Below the pieces are notes generated by a model. The model saw nothing but the letters and a program-made list of their open reading frames with translations, was not told where the DNA came from and ran no database searches. Positions 15,305 to 24,510 of a stretch of DNA of 64,000 bases are shown here, piece after piece. Location of the stretch: contig JAQVCA010000001.1 in assembly GCA_028690035.1 (NCBI GenBank), forward strand, positions 95,940 to 159,939, written 5' to 3'. Position numbers and translations under genes: made by a program. This DNA is from Comamonas sp. GTDB lineage: Bacteria; Pseudomonadota; Gammaproteobacteria; Burkholderiales; Burkholderiaceae_C. Each line of letters begins with the position of its first letter. Positions within the stretch are counted from its first letter, which is position 1.

Positions 15305-16714
15305 TCACACCAGCGGGGCCCAGGGCCCCAAGGTGGCAGTGAGACGATTGTGTGCCAACACAAAGTGCATCGGCAGCCCGATGGCTTGCGCCAGCGCAAA
15401 AGCCAGTGCGATGCCCAAACCCGCATGGTGGGCGGTGCCGCCTTCGGAATCCTTGCGCCAAAAGCGCACGCCCAGATGCTCCAGATCTGCAGCCTGTAGA
15501 TGGGGCGCCGTGTTGGTGATGGCCAGCATCCAGCCCGCGTTGCTGCGCTCCAAGCGGCAATCGATGGTATCGCCCACCGGGGCATATTCCATGGCGTTGC
15601 GCAGCAGGTTGGAGATGATGCGCTCCAAGATGCCCTGATCGCTTTGAATCCAGGCCGCTGCGGGCAGCTGGGTCTGCACCTGCACCGTCTGCGCGGCAGG
15701 CTGGCGTTGGCACAGCGGTAGCAGCTCGCGCACCAGGGCGGCCAAATCCAGCGGGTCCAAAGCCAAGGCCTGTTGGCCAGACTCCAGGCGTGCCACCAAA
15801 AGCAGCGTGTCCACGCTGCGCTGCATGCGCAGGCAAGACTGGATCGCCGCCTGCAGTGCCTGGCGTGTATGCACCGGATCGGGGTCGGTCAAAGCGCTTT
15901 CCGCGCTGGTGCGAATTTCGGCCAGCGGGGTGCGCAGCTCATGTGCCACATCGCTGGCAAAGCGGCGCTCGCGCTCGATGGCGCTGTACAGGTGGTGCAA
16001 ACCCAGATTGAAGGCATCGACAAAGGGCCGCAGCTCGCGCGGGAAATCCCCGCCCAGCGGCTGCAGCGGTTGATCGGCGCGCAGATTGCCCACCACCGTA
16101 CCGGTACGCTCCAAAAACACCACCACACGGCGCACCAGATACAGCGCCAAGCAGGTGGCCAGCACCGTGGCCAGTGCAATACCGCCCACCAGGGCCCAGT
16201 GGACGCGCCGCTCGGTGCGATCCCAGTCTTCGCGCTCGGTGGCCACCACCAGCGTGTGAAAGCGCCCTCCAGACACCGGTACCCGGGTGGCCAACGCCCG
16301 CCCGGCATGGCCGTCGGGCAATGTGACATCGTAGTAGCGCGGCGTGCCTTGCTCGACCGGCCCCAGCGGCAGCGTGGCCCCGGCACTGCTGGGCGAGCGC
16401 AGCACCACGCTGCCCGACTCTGGGTCAAACAGCGTAAAAAACTCCGTGTGGCCGCTGGGCTCGTATTCGGGCATCAGCATGTGCAGGGTTGTGGCATCCA
16501 GTGCCTGCAGTACCCGCGACACAGCCGCCGAGCGCTGCATCAGCGACGTGTCCATGCGCTGGTAAATGGCCTGGTCGATCCAGTACTCCAGCGCCAGAAA
16601 CAGCACGGCAAACGTACCGCCGATGCACAGCACCAGCCCCAGCGCCAGGCGGCGCTGCAGCGACCAAGAGGCCGCAGGGGGTGCGGGCAGCGATGGGCGG
16701 GAGAGCAATTTCAT
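15305..16714 (-). CDS. Sensor histidine kinase, two-component system
   Basis: This 469-aa inner-membrane kinase has TM1 at about residues 22-45, a roughly 120-residue periplasmic sensor region and TM2 ([21 protein letters not shown]). The H-box is [17 protein letters not shown], the N-box [16 protein letters not shown] and the G-box [15 protein letters not shown]. An unusual aromatic FWRKD replaces the common F-box. It follows the response regulator by 7 bp. Because the pair is divergent from a heavy-metal RND operon it resembles CusRS/CzcRS-type systems. The actual ligand is inferred from that position only. Confidence 0.9.
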   Translation of the reverse strand: MKLLSRPSLPAPPAASWSLQRRLALGLVLCIGGTFAVLFLALEYWIDQAIYQRMDTSLMQRSAAVSRVLQALDATTLHMLMPEYEPSGHTEFFTLFDPESGSVVLRSPSSAGATLPLGPVEQGTPRYYDVTLPDGHAGRALATRVPVSGGRFHTLVVATEREDWDRTERRVHWALVGGIALATVLATCLALYLVRRVVVFLERTGTVVGNLRADQPLQPLGGDFPRELRPFVDAFNLGLHHLYSAIERERRFASDVAHELRTPLAEIRTSAESALTDPDPVHTRQALQAAIQSCLRMQRSVDTLLLVARLESGQQALALDPLDLAALVRELLPLCQRQPAAQTVQVQTQLPAAAWIQSDQGILERIISNLLRNAMEYAPVGDTIDCRLERSNAGWMLAITNTAPHLQAADLEHLGVRFWRKDSEGGTAHHAGLGIALAFALAQAIGLPMHFVLAHNRLTATLGPWAPLV

Positions 16715-16721
16715 TCAGCGT

Positions 16722-17387
16722 TCAGGGCACAACATAGCCAAAGCCTCGGCGCGTCAGTATCACATCGTCCAGGCCCTGCTGCCCCAGCTTGGTGCGCAGG
16801 GTACTAACGATCACCTCCACCACTTTGTCTGAGGCATCGCTGCTGCTGTCGTACAGGTGCTCAAAAATTTGCGCCCGCGACAGCGTGGTGCCCTGACGGC
16901 GCAGCAGCAGCTCCAGCAAGGCGTACTCCTTGGGTGTCAACCCCAAATCACGCCCCCCAGATTTGGCCGTGCGTGAGCGCGGATCGACCTCTAGCGCCCC
17001 CAGACGCAGCACCGGAACGTCGCGCTGTGGCGAGCGGCGCACCAGCGCACGCAGACGCGCCAGCAGCTCCGCCAGTTCGAAAGGCTTGGTCAGGTAATCG
17101 TCGGCCCCGGCATCCAGGGCACGCACGCGATCGTCCAACGCCTCGCGCGCCGACAGCAGCAGCACCGGGGCGGCCTGTGGGTTGCGGTTCAGCTCGCGCA
17201 GCACGCCCAGACCATCCAGACGGGGCAGCATCCAATCGAGAACAATCGCGTCGTAGGGGTAGCTGCTCAAGAACGTCAACGCCATCTGGCCATCGGTGGC
17301 CACGTCGCAGGCGTAGCCCTCCAGTTGCAGGCTGCGGCTCAAAGCCTGGGCCAGGGTTTGTGAATCCTCAACAATCAGTACACGCAT
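16722..17387 (-). CDS. OmpR/PhoB-family response regulator
   Basis: This 221-aa regulator has an intact receiver: acidic pair in VLIVEDSQTL, phosphoacceptor Asp in AIVLDWMLPRLDG, LLLSAR and the Lys of YLTKPFE. The winged-helix output domain is visible as LTPKEYALLELLLRRQGTTLSRAQIFEHLYD ... VEVIVSTLRTKL ... ILTRRGFGYVV. I start at MRVLIVED (ATG 17387), since earlier codons in the track are leader sequence. It probably binds the direct repeats in the intergenic region with the metal-efflux operon. Confidence 0.92.
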   Translation of the reverse strand: MRVLIVEDSQTLAQALSRSLQLEGYACDVATDGQMALTFLSSYPYDAIVLDWMLPRLDGLGVLRELNRNPQAAPVLLLSAREALDDRVRALDAGADDYLTKPFELAELLARLRALVRRSPQRDVPVLRLGALEVDPRSRTAKSGGRDLGLTPKEYALLELLLRRQGTTLSRAQIFEHLYDSSSDASDKVVEVIVSTLRTKLGQQGLDDVILTRRGFGYVVP

Positions 17388-17391
17388 AAAA

Positions 17392-17448
17392 TTTATATAA
17401 AAACAGCCGATAAGGCTTATCTGGCAAGCGAAAGCAGCTACCAAAATA
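17392..17448 (-). repeat. Dispersed repeat monomer (copy R5)
   Basis: On the minus strand it reads ggtagctgctttcgcttgcc, then agataagccttatcggctgttttt, the single form of the repeat. It lies in the divergent regulator/efflux promoter region. Confidence 0.6.
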
Positions 17449-17453
17449 ATACC

Positions 17454-17471
17454 AAAGCTTTTTCAAAGCTT
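17454..17471 (+). promoter_or_regulatory. Tandem direct repeat, candidate response-regulator operator
   Basis: AAAGCTT occurs twice (17454-17460 and 17465-17471) with an 11-bp period, one helical turn. This is the usual geometry of OmpR-type regulator sites. It lies between the divergent regulator and efflux genes, 57 bp before the adaptor start. Confidence 0.4.
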
Positions 17472-17527
17472 CACTGCCCACAATCGGGGGAAATGCTTAT
17501 TGGAACTTTCCCGTTGACTGTATTGCC

Positions 17528-18793
17528 ATGACCGATTCCCGTACCCCTCTTCCCCCAGCACACCCCGGTTTGGTGGGGCGCACCAAGGCGCTGGCGCTGG
17601 CCGCTGTGGTGACCGCTTGCGCTGCAGCCGGCTACGGCTGGTGGGCCACCACCGCACGCACGCCGGCCTCCAGCGCGTCCCGTCCTACGCCCACCCTGGA
17701 GGCACACATCGGCCAGGATGGCAGTGTGGTGCTCAGTGCCGTGCAGCTGCGCGCGCAAGGTGTAGAGACCGCACCTGTGCGTGCCACCGATGTGGTGGCG
17801 GTCGAGGGCCTGATGGCCCAGGCCATGGTGCCCCTGGCAGCCAGTGCCCAGGTGGTGGCACCGTACAGCGGCGTGGTCACGCGCCTGTTGGTCGATGAAG
17901 GCGCCCTGGTGCGCCAGGGCCAGGCCCTGGCACGCATTCAAAGCCAAGAGGTGCTGAGTGCCGAGGCCGAATTGGCCCGCGCGCGCACCGAAGCGGCCAC
18001 CGCCCGCCTGCAGGCCCAGCGCGATGTAGCGCTGCTGGCAGAAGGCATCATCGCCGCAGCGCGCCATGAACAATCGCAGGCCCGCGCGGCAGCGGCACAC
18101 AGCACGCTGCAGCAAGCCCAGGGCGCGCTGGCGCGTCTGCGGCCCGTGGCCGGAGGCGCTGCGGGCGAGTACGAGCTGCTGGCCCCCATCGCGGGCCAGG
18201 TGGTGCGACGCCAAGTCGTCCCAGGGCAGGCGGTGGCGGCGCTAGAAGCGGCGTTCGTGCTGGCCGAGCCCGGGCAGCTGGACCTTTTCTTTTCGGCCCC
18301 CTTGCGCCTGCGCAGTGACTTGCACCCGGGTTTGAACGTGCGTTTGCCCGATGGCATGCTGGCCCAGGTGCAGGCGGTGGGTGCCGATGCCGATGCCGCC
18401 AGCCAGAGCCTGCGTGTGCGCGCGCGCCTGCAGGCCGCCCAAGGCGCCGCCCTGCCGTATGCAGCCGGCCAGCAAATGCGCGTCAGCCTGCAGCTGCCCG
18501 CCCCACCCCAGACGCTGATCGTGCCCACCTCGGCACTGCTGCCCGCCGGGGCTGGGCATGTGCTGTTTGTGGCGCAGCCCCAAGCCGACACCCAGCCAGC
18601 CCAGGTGCGCATCCACGCGGTGGCGGTGCAGCTGCTGGGCGACAGTGCCACTGGCAGCGCCGTGCGTGTACTGCCAGTGGCCGATGCCAGCGCTGCCACG
18701 CCGACCTTGGCAGCGGACATGCAGGTGGTCACACGGGGCACAGCGTTGCTCAAGTCCATGATCCCGATGCCTGCCACGCCCCCGGCGCTGTAA
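17528..18793 (+). CDS. Heavy-metal efflux RND periplasmic adaptor (CzcB/CusB-like)
   Basis: This 421-aa membrane-fusion protein bridges the inner-membrane pump and the outer-membrane channel. It has an N-terminal membrane anchor (ALALAAVVTACAAAGYGWWA). Two lipoyl halves (VVAPYSGVVTRLLVDEGALVRQGQALARIQSQEV and ELLAPIAGQVVRRQVVPGQAV) flank an alpha-helical hairpin (AELARARTEAATARLQAQRDVALLAEG). No His/Met-rich metal-binding extension is visible, unlike CusB or CzcB of Cupriavidus. It is the first gene of a tight four-gene operon, 15 bp before the pump gene. Confidence 0.88.
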   Translation: MTDSRTPLPPAHPGLVGRTKALALAAVVTACAAAGYGWWATTARTPASSASRPTPTLEAHIGQDGSVVLSAVQLRAQGVETAPVRATDVVAVEGLMAQAMVPLAASAQVVAPYSGVVTRLLVDEGALVRQGQALARIQSQEVLSAEAELARARTEAATARLQAQRDVALLAEGIIAAARHEQSQARAAAAHSTLQQAQGALARLRPVAGGAAGEYELLAPIAGQVVRRQVVPGQAVAALEAAFVLAEPGQLDLFFSAPLRLRSDLHPGLNVRLPDGMLAQVQAVGADADAASQSLRVRARLQAAQGAALPYAAGQQMRVSLQLPAPPQTLIVPTSALLPAGAGHVLFVAQPQADTQPAQVRIHAVAVQLLGDSATGSAVRVLPVADASAATPTLAADMQVVTRGTALLKSMIPMPATPPAL

Positions 18794-18808
18794 GAAGGGA
18801 CTGCACCT

Positions 18809-21800
18809 ATGTTGTCTCGCCTGATTGAGTTTTCCCTGCGCCAGCGTGCGCTGGTGCTGCTGGTGGTGCTGGCTTTGGCCGCTGCGGGCCTGGCCTCGTT
18901 CCTGAAGCTGCCCATCGATGCCTACCCGGACATCTCGCCCACCCAGGTCAAGCTGATCCTCAAAGCCCCCGGCATGACACCCGAAGAGGTGGAGTCGCGC
19001 GTCATCGCGCCGCTGGAAATGGAGCTGCTGGGCGTGCCCAAGGGGGTGATGCTGCGCTCTACCGCCAAATACGCGATTGCCGACATCACGCTGGACTTTG
19101 CCGAAGGCAGCGATATCTACTGGGCACGCCAACAAGTGGCCGAGCGCTACGCCAGCGTGTCGGACAACCTGCCCGAAGGGGTGAGCGGTGGCCTGGCGCC
19201 GATTTCCACCCCCCTGTCGGACGTTTTCATGTTCACCCTGGAAGGTGGCGGCCTGAGTCTGGATGAACGCCGCTCCCTGCTGGACTGGACGCTGCGCCCC
19301 GCCCTGCGCACCTTGCCGGGCGTGGCCGATGTCAACGTGCTGGGCGGTCAGGCCAAAAGCTTCACCGTCGTGCCCGACCGTGCGCGGCTGTCCGCTGCCG
19401 GGCTGAGCTTTGCCGACATCACCACCGCCATTGGCCAGAACAACCGCAACGATGGCGCAGGCCGCCTGGAAGCGGGCGAAAACACCCTGATCGTGCGCGC
19501 CGAGGGCGCCATTCGCCACCTGCAGGATTTGTCGCAGGTGGTGCTGCGCCCCGGCACCGCCACATCCCCCCCCACCTTGCTGGGCGATGTGGCCAGTGTG
19601 CGCACCGAGGGCTTGACGCGCTACGGCGCCGTCAGCCGCGATGGCACCGGCGAAACCGTGCAAGGCATTGTGGTGGCGCTGCGCGGTGCCGATGCCTCCA
19701 CCCTGGTGCAGGCCATTCGCACCCGCCTGGATGAGCTGGCCCCCAGCCTGCCGCCTGGCGTGAAGGTGGTGCCGTTTTACGACCGCAGCACGCTGATTGC
19801 CCGTGCCGTAGGCACCGTAGAAAGCGCGCTGCTGGAAGCCACGGCGCTGGTCATCGTGCTGCTGCTGCTGTTTTTGGGCGAATTGCGCGCCGCCTTGGTG
19901 GTGGCCCTGATGGTGCCCCTGGCGGCACTGGGCACGTTCTTGCTGATGCGCCTGACAGGCATGAGCGCCAATTTGATGAGCCTGGGCGGCCTGGCCATTG
20001 CCATCGGCATGCTGGTGGATGCGGCGGTGGTGGTGGTGGAAAACGCCGTCAGCCGCCTCGACCCCACCGCCCCAGGGGCGCAGCTGCCACGCCTGCACCG
20101 CATATTTGCAGCGGCGCGCGAGGTGGCCGTGCCCGTGGCCTCAGGCATTCTCATCATCTGTCTGACGTTTATGCCCTTGCTCACCCTGCAGGGGCTGGAA
20201 GGCAAGCTGTTTGTTCCGGTGGCCTTGACGATCGTGTTTGCGCTGGCGGTGTCGCTGCTGCTGTCGCTCACTTTGGTGCCGGTGCTGGCATCGCTGCTGC
20301 TCAAGGAGCATGCGCACCGTGAGCCTTGGGTCATGCGTGGCGCTCTGCGCCTGTACACACCGCTGCTGGAATCGGCACTGCGCCACCCACAGCGCGCATC
20401 GGCTGTGGCCCTGGCAGCGTTGGCACTGGGCGTGGCCGCCTACTTGGGCACCGGCAAAGCCTTTATGCCCACGATGGATGAGGGCGACATCCTGCTGCAG
20501 TTGCAAAAACCCCCATCCATCGGCTTGCAGCGTTCGCTGGAGATCGATTTGGCGGTGCAACGCGCTGTGGGCGCTGCCGTACCCGAGGTGCAGCACAGCA
20601 TTGCCCGAGTAGGCTCTGACGAGCTGGGCCTGGACCCCATGGGCCTGAACGAGACCGACATGTTCATGCAGCTGGCACCGCACCAAGAGTGGCGTGTGGC
20701 CGACAAAGAAGCCCTGAGCACTGAGATCCGCAAGGTGATGGAGGACTTCCCCGGCCTGGAGTTTGGCTTCACCCAACCCATCGAGATGCGCATTTCTGAA
20801 ATGCTCACCGGCAGCCGTGGCGATGTGGCCGTCAAACTGTTTGGCCCCGATTTGCACACCCTGGGCGACCTGGCCCAGCGCATGGCCGCCAGCATCGAGA
20901 AAGTGTCCGGCGCGCGCGATGTGCTCACCCAAGCCAGCGACACCGTGGAATACCTGCAGGTGCAGGTCGATACCCAGGCTGCGGGCCGCGCTGGCCTGGC
21001 TGTGACGCAGATTCAGGATGAGCTGCGCGCCCAACTGGAAGGCGTGCCTGCCGGTGTGGTGATTGAGCCCGACCGGCGCACCCCCATCGTGGTGCGTGGC
21101 GACGCCCAGCTGCGCACCTCGGCCGAGCGCTTTCAGGATCTGCGCCTGGCGCGTGGTGACCAAGGGGACATCCCGCTCACGGCCCTGGCCAGCATCGGTA
21201 TCACCGATGGCCCCGTGCTGGTGCGCCGCGAAAACGGCTCGCGCTTTGCCCTGATTCAAGCCAGCGTCAGCGGTCGCGATCTGGTTGGCTTTGTGGCCGA
21301 AGCCCGCGCCGCCGTCGCCCGCGATGTGCCCCTGCCCCCCGGCTACCGCGTGGAATGGGGTGGCCAGTTCGAGAACCAGCAGCGCGCCGCCGCCCGCCTG
21401 GGGCTGGTGGTGCCCGTGGCACTGGCGCTGATCTTTTTTGTGCTGTTCATGACCTTTGGCTCGGTACGCCAAGCCACGCTCATCTTGGGCAACGTGCCCT
21501 TTGCCATGGTCGGCGGCATGGCCGCGCTGTGGCTGTCCGGGCAGTACCTGTCGGTGCCCGCATCGGTCGGTTTCATCGCGCTGCTGGGGATTGCCGTGCT
21601 CAATGGCCTGGTGCTGGTGACGCACTTCAACCACCTGCACGCGCTGGGCTTGCCCATGGAGCAGGTGGTGCGCGAAGGCTCGCTGCGCCGCTTGCGTCCC
21701 GTGCTGATGACGGCCTCCATCACCGCTTTTGGCCTAGTACCCTTGCTGCTGGCCTCAGGCCCGGGCTCGGAAATCCAGCGACCCCTGGCGATTGTGGTGA

Positions 21801-21922
21801 TCGGAGGTCTGGTCAGCTCCACCGCGCTGACGCTGGTGCTGCTGCCCGTGCTGTACCGCCGTTTTGGTCAAACCCACGCCATCCCCTCCACGCCACATCT
21901 GTCCCAAGGAGGTGCCGCATGA
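18809..21922 (+). CDS. Heavy-metal efflux RND transporter permease (CzcA/CusA family)
   Basis: This 1037-aa inner-membrane proton/metal antiporter has the heavy-metal (HME) hallmarks: SDIYWARQQVAERYASVSDNLPEGV near residue 100 and the TM4 motif GGLAIAIGMLVDAAVVVVENAVSRL, with the essential Asp of the proton relay. The TM4 text is closer to the CusA/HME3-4 type (GGIAIAIG..VDAA) than to the CzcA type (DFGIIVDGAV), so monovalent or other metals are as likely as Co/Zn/Cd. The stop overlaps the DUF3240 gene start (ATGA). Confidence 0.9.
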   Translation: MLSRLIEFSLRQRALVLLVVLALAAAGLASFLKLPIDAYPDISPTQVKLILKAPGMTPEEVESRVIAPLEMELLGVPKGVMLRSTAKYAIADITLDFAEGSDIYWARQQVAERYASVSDNLPEGVSGGLAPISTPLSDVFMFTLEGGGLSLDERRSLLDWTLRPALRTLPGVADVNVLGGQAKSFTVVPDRARLSAAGLSFADITTAIGQNNRNDGAGRLEAGENTLIVRAEGAIRHLQDLSQVVLRPGTATSPPTLLGDVASVRTEGLTRYGAVSRDGTGETVQGIVVALRGADASTLVQAIRTRLDELAPSLPPGVKVVPFYDRSTLIARAVGTVESALLEATALVIVLLLLFLGELRAALVVALMVPLAALGTFLLMRLTGMSANLMSLGGLAIAIGMLVDAAVVVVENAVSRLDPTAPGAQLPRLHRIFAAAREVAVPVASGILIICLTFMPLLTLQGLEGKLFVPVALTIVFALAVSLLLSLTLVPVLASLLLKEHAHREPWVMRGALRLYTPLLESALRHPQRASAVALAALALGVAAYLGTGKAFMPTMDEGDILLQLQKPPSIGLQRSLEIDLAVQRAVGAAVPEVQHSIARVGSDELGLDPMGLNETDMFMQLAPHQEWRVADKEALSTEIRKVMEDFPGLEFGFTQPIEMRISEMLTGSRGDVAVKLFGPDLHTLGDLAQRMAASIEKVSGARDVLTQASDTVEYLQVQVDTQAAGRAGLAVTQIQDELRAQLEGVPAGVVIEPDRRTPIVVRGDAQLRTSAERFQDLRLARGDQGDIPLTALASIGITDGPVLVRRENGSRFALIQASVSGRDLVGFVAEARAAVARDVPLPPGYRVEWGGQFENQQRAAARLGLVVPVALALIFFVLFMTFGSVRQATLILGNVPFAMVGGMAALWLSGQYLSVPASVGFIALLGIAVLNGLVLVTHFNHLHALGLPMEQVVREGSLRRLRPVLMTASITAFGLVPLLLASGPGSEIQRPLAIVVIGGLVSSTALTLVLLPVLYRRFGQTHAIPSTPHLSQGGAA

Positions 21923-22278
21923 GCACATCCCAACACCCCAACCCCACCGATACCGCAACCAAGCCCCCCACGCATACCGAATGGGTGCGCCTGAATCTGG
22001 TCTTTCCCCCCGCTTTGGAGGACGCCATCACCGACACCCTGATTGCCGACCCTTCTCTGCCCGGCTTCACCTTGCTACAGGCCGAAGGGCACAGCAGCGA
22101 CTTTGCCAACGCCAGCATCCGCGAGCAGGTGCGTGGCCGCGTCGATAAGCGCCTGCTCTGGATTGTCACCGAACGCCAGCGCGTGGACGATCTGCTGGCC
22201 AGCTTGCGCCAACGCATCAGCTCGCGCGATGTGCGTTGGTGGCTGGAGCCTGTGCTGGCTGGAGGGCGATTGGTATGA
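21919..22278 (+). CDS. DUF3240 family protein in metal-efflux operon
   Basis: This 119-aa protein fits the DUF3240 pattern (VFPPALEDAITDTLI ... LPGFTLLQAEGHSSDF ... IREQVRGRVDKRLLWIVTER ... WWLEPVLAGGRLV). These are small PII-like proteins commonly encoded beside CzcA/CusA pumps, with unproved roles, perhaps as metal-responsive modulators. It begins at ATG 21919 with a strong AAGGAGG and overlaps both neighbours by 4 bp. Its insertion between the pump and outer-membrane-factor genes implies stoichiometric expression with them. The track shows it only as part of a longer ORF from 21355. Confidence 0.82.
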   Translation: MSTSQHPNPTDTATKPPTHTEWVRLNLVFPPALEDAITDTLIADPSLPGFTLLQAEGHSSDFANASIREQVRGRVDKRLLWIVTERQRVDDLLASLRQRISSRDVRWWLEPVLAGGRLV

Positions 22279-23573
22279 AGCTTTTCCCTTCCTTGCATGC
22301 CCTGGCGCTGGCCTGTGCCGCTGGCTGCGCCGCTGGATCGGCCCTGGCGCAAGACGCCACCGCCCCTTGGCTACCGGCCCCAGCCCAAGTTGCCGCAGCC
22401 CTGCAAGCACAGCCCGTGGTGCGCGCAGCGGCCGAGCGTGTGCAGGCGGCCAGCGCCACCCAACGCGCCCTGGAGGTGGGCAGCCACGAGCTGCAAGCCA
22501 ATGCAGGCGTACAGCAGCGCCATGTGCGCGATGAACAGCGGCGCTACCACGAATGGGAACTGGGCCTGAGCCGCACCCTGCGCCTGCCGCGCAAGGCGGC
22601 GCTGGATCGGCAGATTGGCGACGGCACCTACCACTTGGCCCGCTTGCGCCTGGAAGATGCCGAGCACCAAGTCGCCCGGCGCCTGCTCGATGCCTGGATG
22701 CACTGGCTGCGCTCCAGCGCCCTGGCCGACGAGACCGCCGCGCAAAGCCAGCTGCTGGAGCGTGAACGCGACGCTGTGGCGCAGCGTCTGGCGCTGGGCG
22801 ATGCCGCACAGCGCGATGTGGATGCCCTGGAAGCCGAGCGCGCCACCCAAGCCGCACAAGCCCTGATGGCCCGCGATGCCCAGGCTGCCGCACGCCACCT
22901 GCTCATCGTGGGCTTTGCCCCGATAGCCGTGCCCGATCAACCCGCCCCCCTACCCGATCCGACCGAGTGGCTGGATCACACCCCAGACTGGCGCGCACGC
23001 ATCCTCTCGGAAAGTGCCGAGGTGGCCATTGCCCGCAGCGCCAGTCGGCTGCAAGCACGCACCGCCGAACGGGCGCGGGCCGAGCGCACCCCAGACCCCA
23101 CGGTCGGGGTGCGCATCCTGTCCGACCGCGGCGGGCGCGAACGCACCGTGGGTGTGGTGCTGTCTGTGCCGCTGGGCACGGCGCACCGCAGTGCCATCGC
23201 CGCCACGGAAACCGCCAACGCCCATGCCACCGAGGCCGAAGCCGCCGACGTACTGCGCACCATTGAGCAAGAGTCTTGGCTGGCGGTGCAGACGGCGCAC
23301 AGCACACTCGCCCAGTGGCAAGCACTGCAGCAAGCCCTGGCCGCTCAGACCGCCGCCAGCCAGCGCACGCACAAAGCCTGGGAGTTGGGCGAAGCCTCCT
23401 TGAGCGAATACCTGCTGGCACTGCGCAATCTGCACCAAGCGCGCTTGGCAGAAACACAGGCCCGGGTGGATGCCTTGCAAGCGGCCTTGCGGGTGCGCAT
23501 CGATGCCCATGCCCTCTGGCATTCGGCCACCGGGCCCCAGGAGGGCGCACACGATTTATCTGAAAATAAATAA
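22275..23573 (+). CDS. TolC-family outer-membrane efflux protein (CzcC-like)
   Basis: This 432-aa protein has a signal peptide (LHALALACAAGCAAGSALAQ) and two long helical repeats typical of TolC/CzcC channels: WELGLSRTLRLPRKAALDRQIGDGTYHLARLRLEDAEHQVARRLLDAW and TVGVVLSVPLGTAHRSAIAATETANAHATEAEAADVLR. The late KAWELGEASLSEYLLALRNLHQARL is the standard second helix pair. The start MKLFPSLHAL (ATG 22275) overlaps the DUF3240 stop. It completes the tripartite metal pump. Gene order (adaptor, pump, DUF3240, channel) differs from czcCBA. Confidence 0.88.
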   Translation: MKLFPSLHALALACAAGCAAGSALAQDATAPWLPAPAQVAAALQAQPVVRAAAERVQAASATQRALEVGSHELQANAGVQQRHVRDEQRRYHEWELGLSRTLRLPRKAALDRQIGDGTYHLARLRLEDAEHQVARRLLDAWMHWLRSSALADETAAQSQLLERERDAVAQRLALGDAAQRDVDALEAERATQAAQALMARDAQAAARHLLIVGFAPIAVPDQPAPLPDPTEWLDHTPDWRARILSESAEVAIARSASRLQARTAERARAERTPDPTVGVRILSDRGGRERTVGVVLSVPLGTAHRSAIAATETANAHATEAEAADVLRTIEQESWLAVQTAHSTLAQWQALQQALAAQTAASQRTHKAWELGEASLSEYLLALRNLHQARLAETQARVDALQAALRVRIDAHALWHSATGPQEGAHDLSENK

Positions 23574-23579
23574 TATCGC

Positions 23580-23608
23580 TTGCGATAAATATAAAAATTA
23601 CGCATAAT
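23580..23608 (+). promoter_or_regulatory. Sigma70 promoter upstream of small-protein/RRM genes
   Basis: TTGCGA (23580-23585) and CATAAT (23603-23608) are separated by 17 bp, and the start is predicted near 23615. Transcription from here would give a leader of about 130 nt before the MGHF protein and over 430 nt before the RRM gene. Confidence 0.6.
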
Positions 23609-23744
23609 GAGCGCTTGCTTTTGCGACACTTGTCGCCCCGCTGGCCTGCAGAGCTGCAGCCAGCGTGGTTTCTCACAGCTCACGCAGCCGGTCTTGCAGA
23701 CACTGCGTTTTTGATTGCCTCACATTCCACCGATTTCCATCCCT

Positions 23745-23960
23745 ATGGGCCACTTCGTCGTCTCGCCCGCGACACACCCCACCGCTTGTGGCCGCTACAG
23801 TGCCTCCTTTGCCGTACACCGCGCCAAAGACAGCAGCCAGCGCCGCCGCCGTGTCTTTCGCTTTGATACGACGTTTGCCTCGCGCGAAGCCGCCCGCATT
23901 TTTGCCGTCACCCAGGGCTGGGTGCAGACCTGCATCTCGCCGGCTGCGGCATTCCAGTGA
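23745..23960 (+). CDS. Conserved hypothetical protein upstream of RRM gene
   Basis: This 71-aa basic protein reads MGHFVVSPATHPTACGRYSASFAVHRAKDSSQRRRRVFRFDTTFASREAARIFAVTQGWVQ. I recall similar short Burkholderiales proteins (a beta hairpin plus a helix, with ...RFxSxEAAxxFAxxQG), but no function is known. I start at MGHF; the track begins ten codons earlier without support. It shares the promoter at 23580 with the RNA-binding protein gene 88 bp downstream. Confidence 0.6.
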   Translation: MGHFVVSPATHPTACGRYSASFAVHRAKDSSQRRRRVFRFDTTFASREAARIFAVTQGWVQTCISPAAAFQ

Positions 23961-24048
23961 ACGCAGGTTTGCGTCTCACCCCCTCGAATCTCTCCTTATT
24001 TCCTTCGGCACGCCCCAACCTGCGCGCCACTTTTACAAAGATCCTCTC

Positions 24049-24399
24049 ATGAGCAGCAAAATCTATGTGGGCAACCTGCCCTACTCCGTGACCGACGCCA
24101 ACCTGGAAAGCAACTTTTCCGCCTTTGGCCCCGTCTCCTCCGCCAAGGTCATGATCGACCGCGACACCGGTCGCTCCAAAGGCTTTGGCTTTGTCGAAAT
24201 GGCTTCCGCTGAAGTCGCCCAAGCCGCCATTGATGGCCTGAATGGCGTCTCGGTCGATGGCCGCGCCATCGTCGTCAACCTGGCCCGTCCCCGTGAAGAG
24301 GGCCGCAGCGGCGGTGGTTACAACGACGGCGGCTACCGCTCCAGCAAACGCTCGGACGTGGGCTACGGCTCGGGCGGTTTTGGTGGTGGCCGCTACTAA
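24049..24399 (+). CDS. RNA-binding protein with single RRM and Gly-rich tail
   Basis: This 116-aa protein has one RNA-recognition motif: RNP2 is KIYVGNLPY at the N-terminus and RNP1 is KGFGFVEM at about residue 45. The Gly/Arg/Tyr-rich tail ([29 protein letters not shown]) matches bacterial Rbp-type cold- or stress-associated proteins. The track ORF from 23665 contains its untranslated leader; ATG 24049 directly precedes the domain. An efficient terminator follows at 24447. Confidence 0.9.
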   Translation: MSSKIYVGNLPYSVTDANLESNFSAFGPVSSAKVMIDRDTGRSKGFGFVEMASAEVAQAAIDGLNGVSVDGRAIVVNLARPREEGRSGGGYNDGGYRSSKRSDVGYGSGGFGGGRY

Positions 24400-24446
24400 A
24401 GCGCCCCCCGCCCGGCACGCGTTGCCTGGGTAAGTGCCCAAAGCAC

Positions 24447-24477
24447 AAAGACCGACTCCCTGGAGCCGGTCTTTTTT
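24447..24477 (+). terminator. Rho-independent terminator after RRM gene
   Basis: AAGACCG-a-CTCC-ctg-GAGC-CGGTCTT stem-loop followed by a T6 run, 48 bp beyond the RRM stop. Confidence 0.85.
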
Positions 24478-24510
24478 CATGGCGCAAACACCCCGCGCAA
24501 GGCGGCGCAC

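Noticed and set aside
18242-20098. 618-aa ORF antisense to the metal RND pump
   Set aside because: His/Gln/Gly-rich antisense shadow of a conserved permease gene; no domain text.
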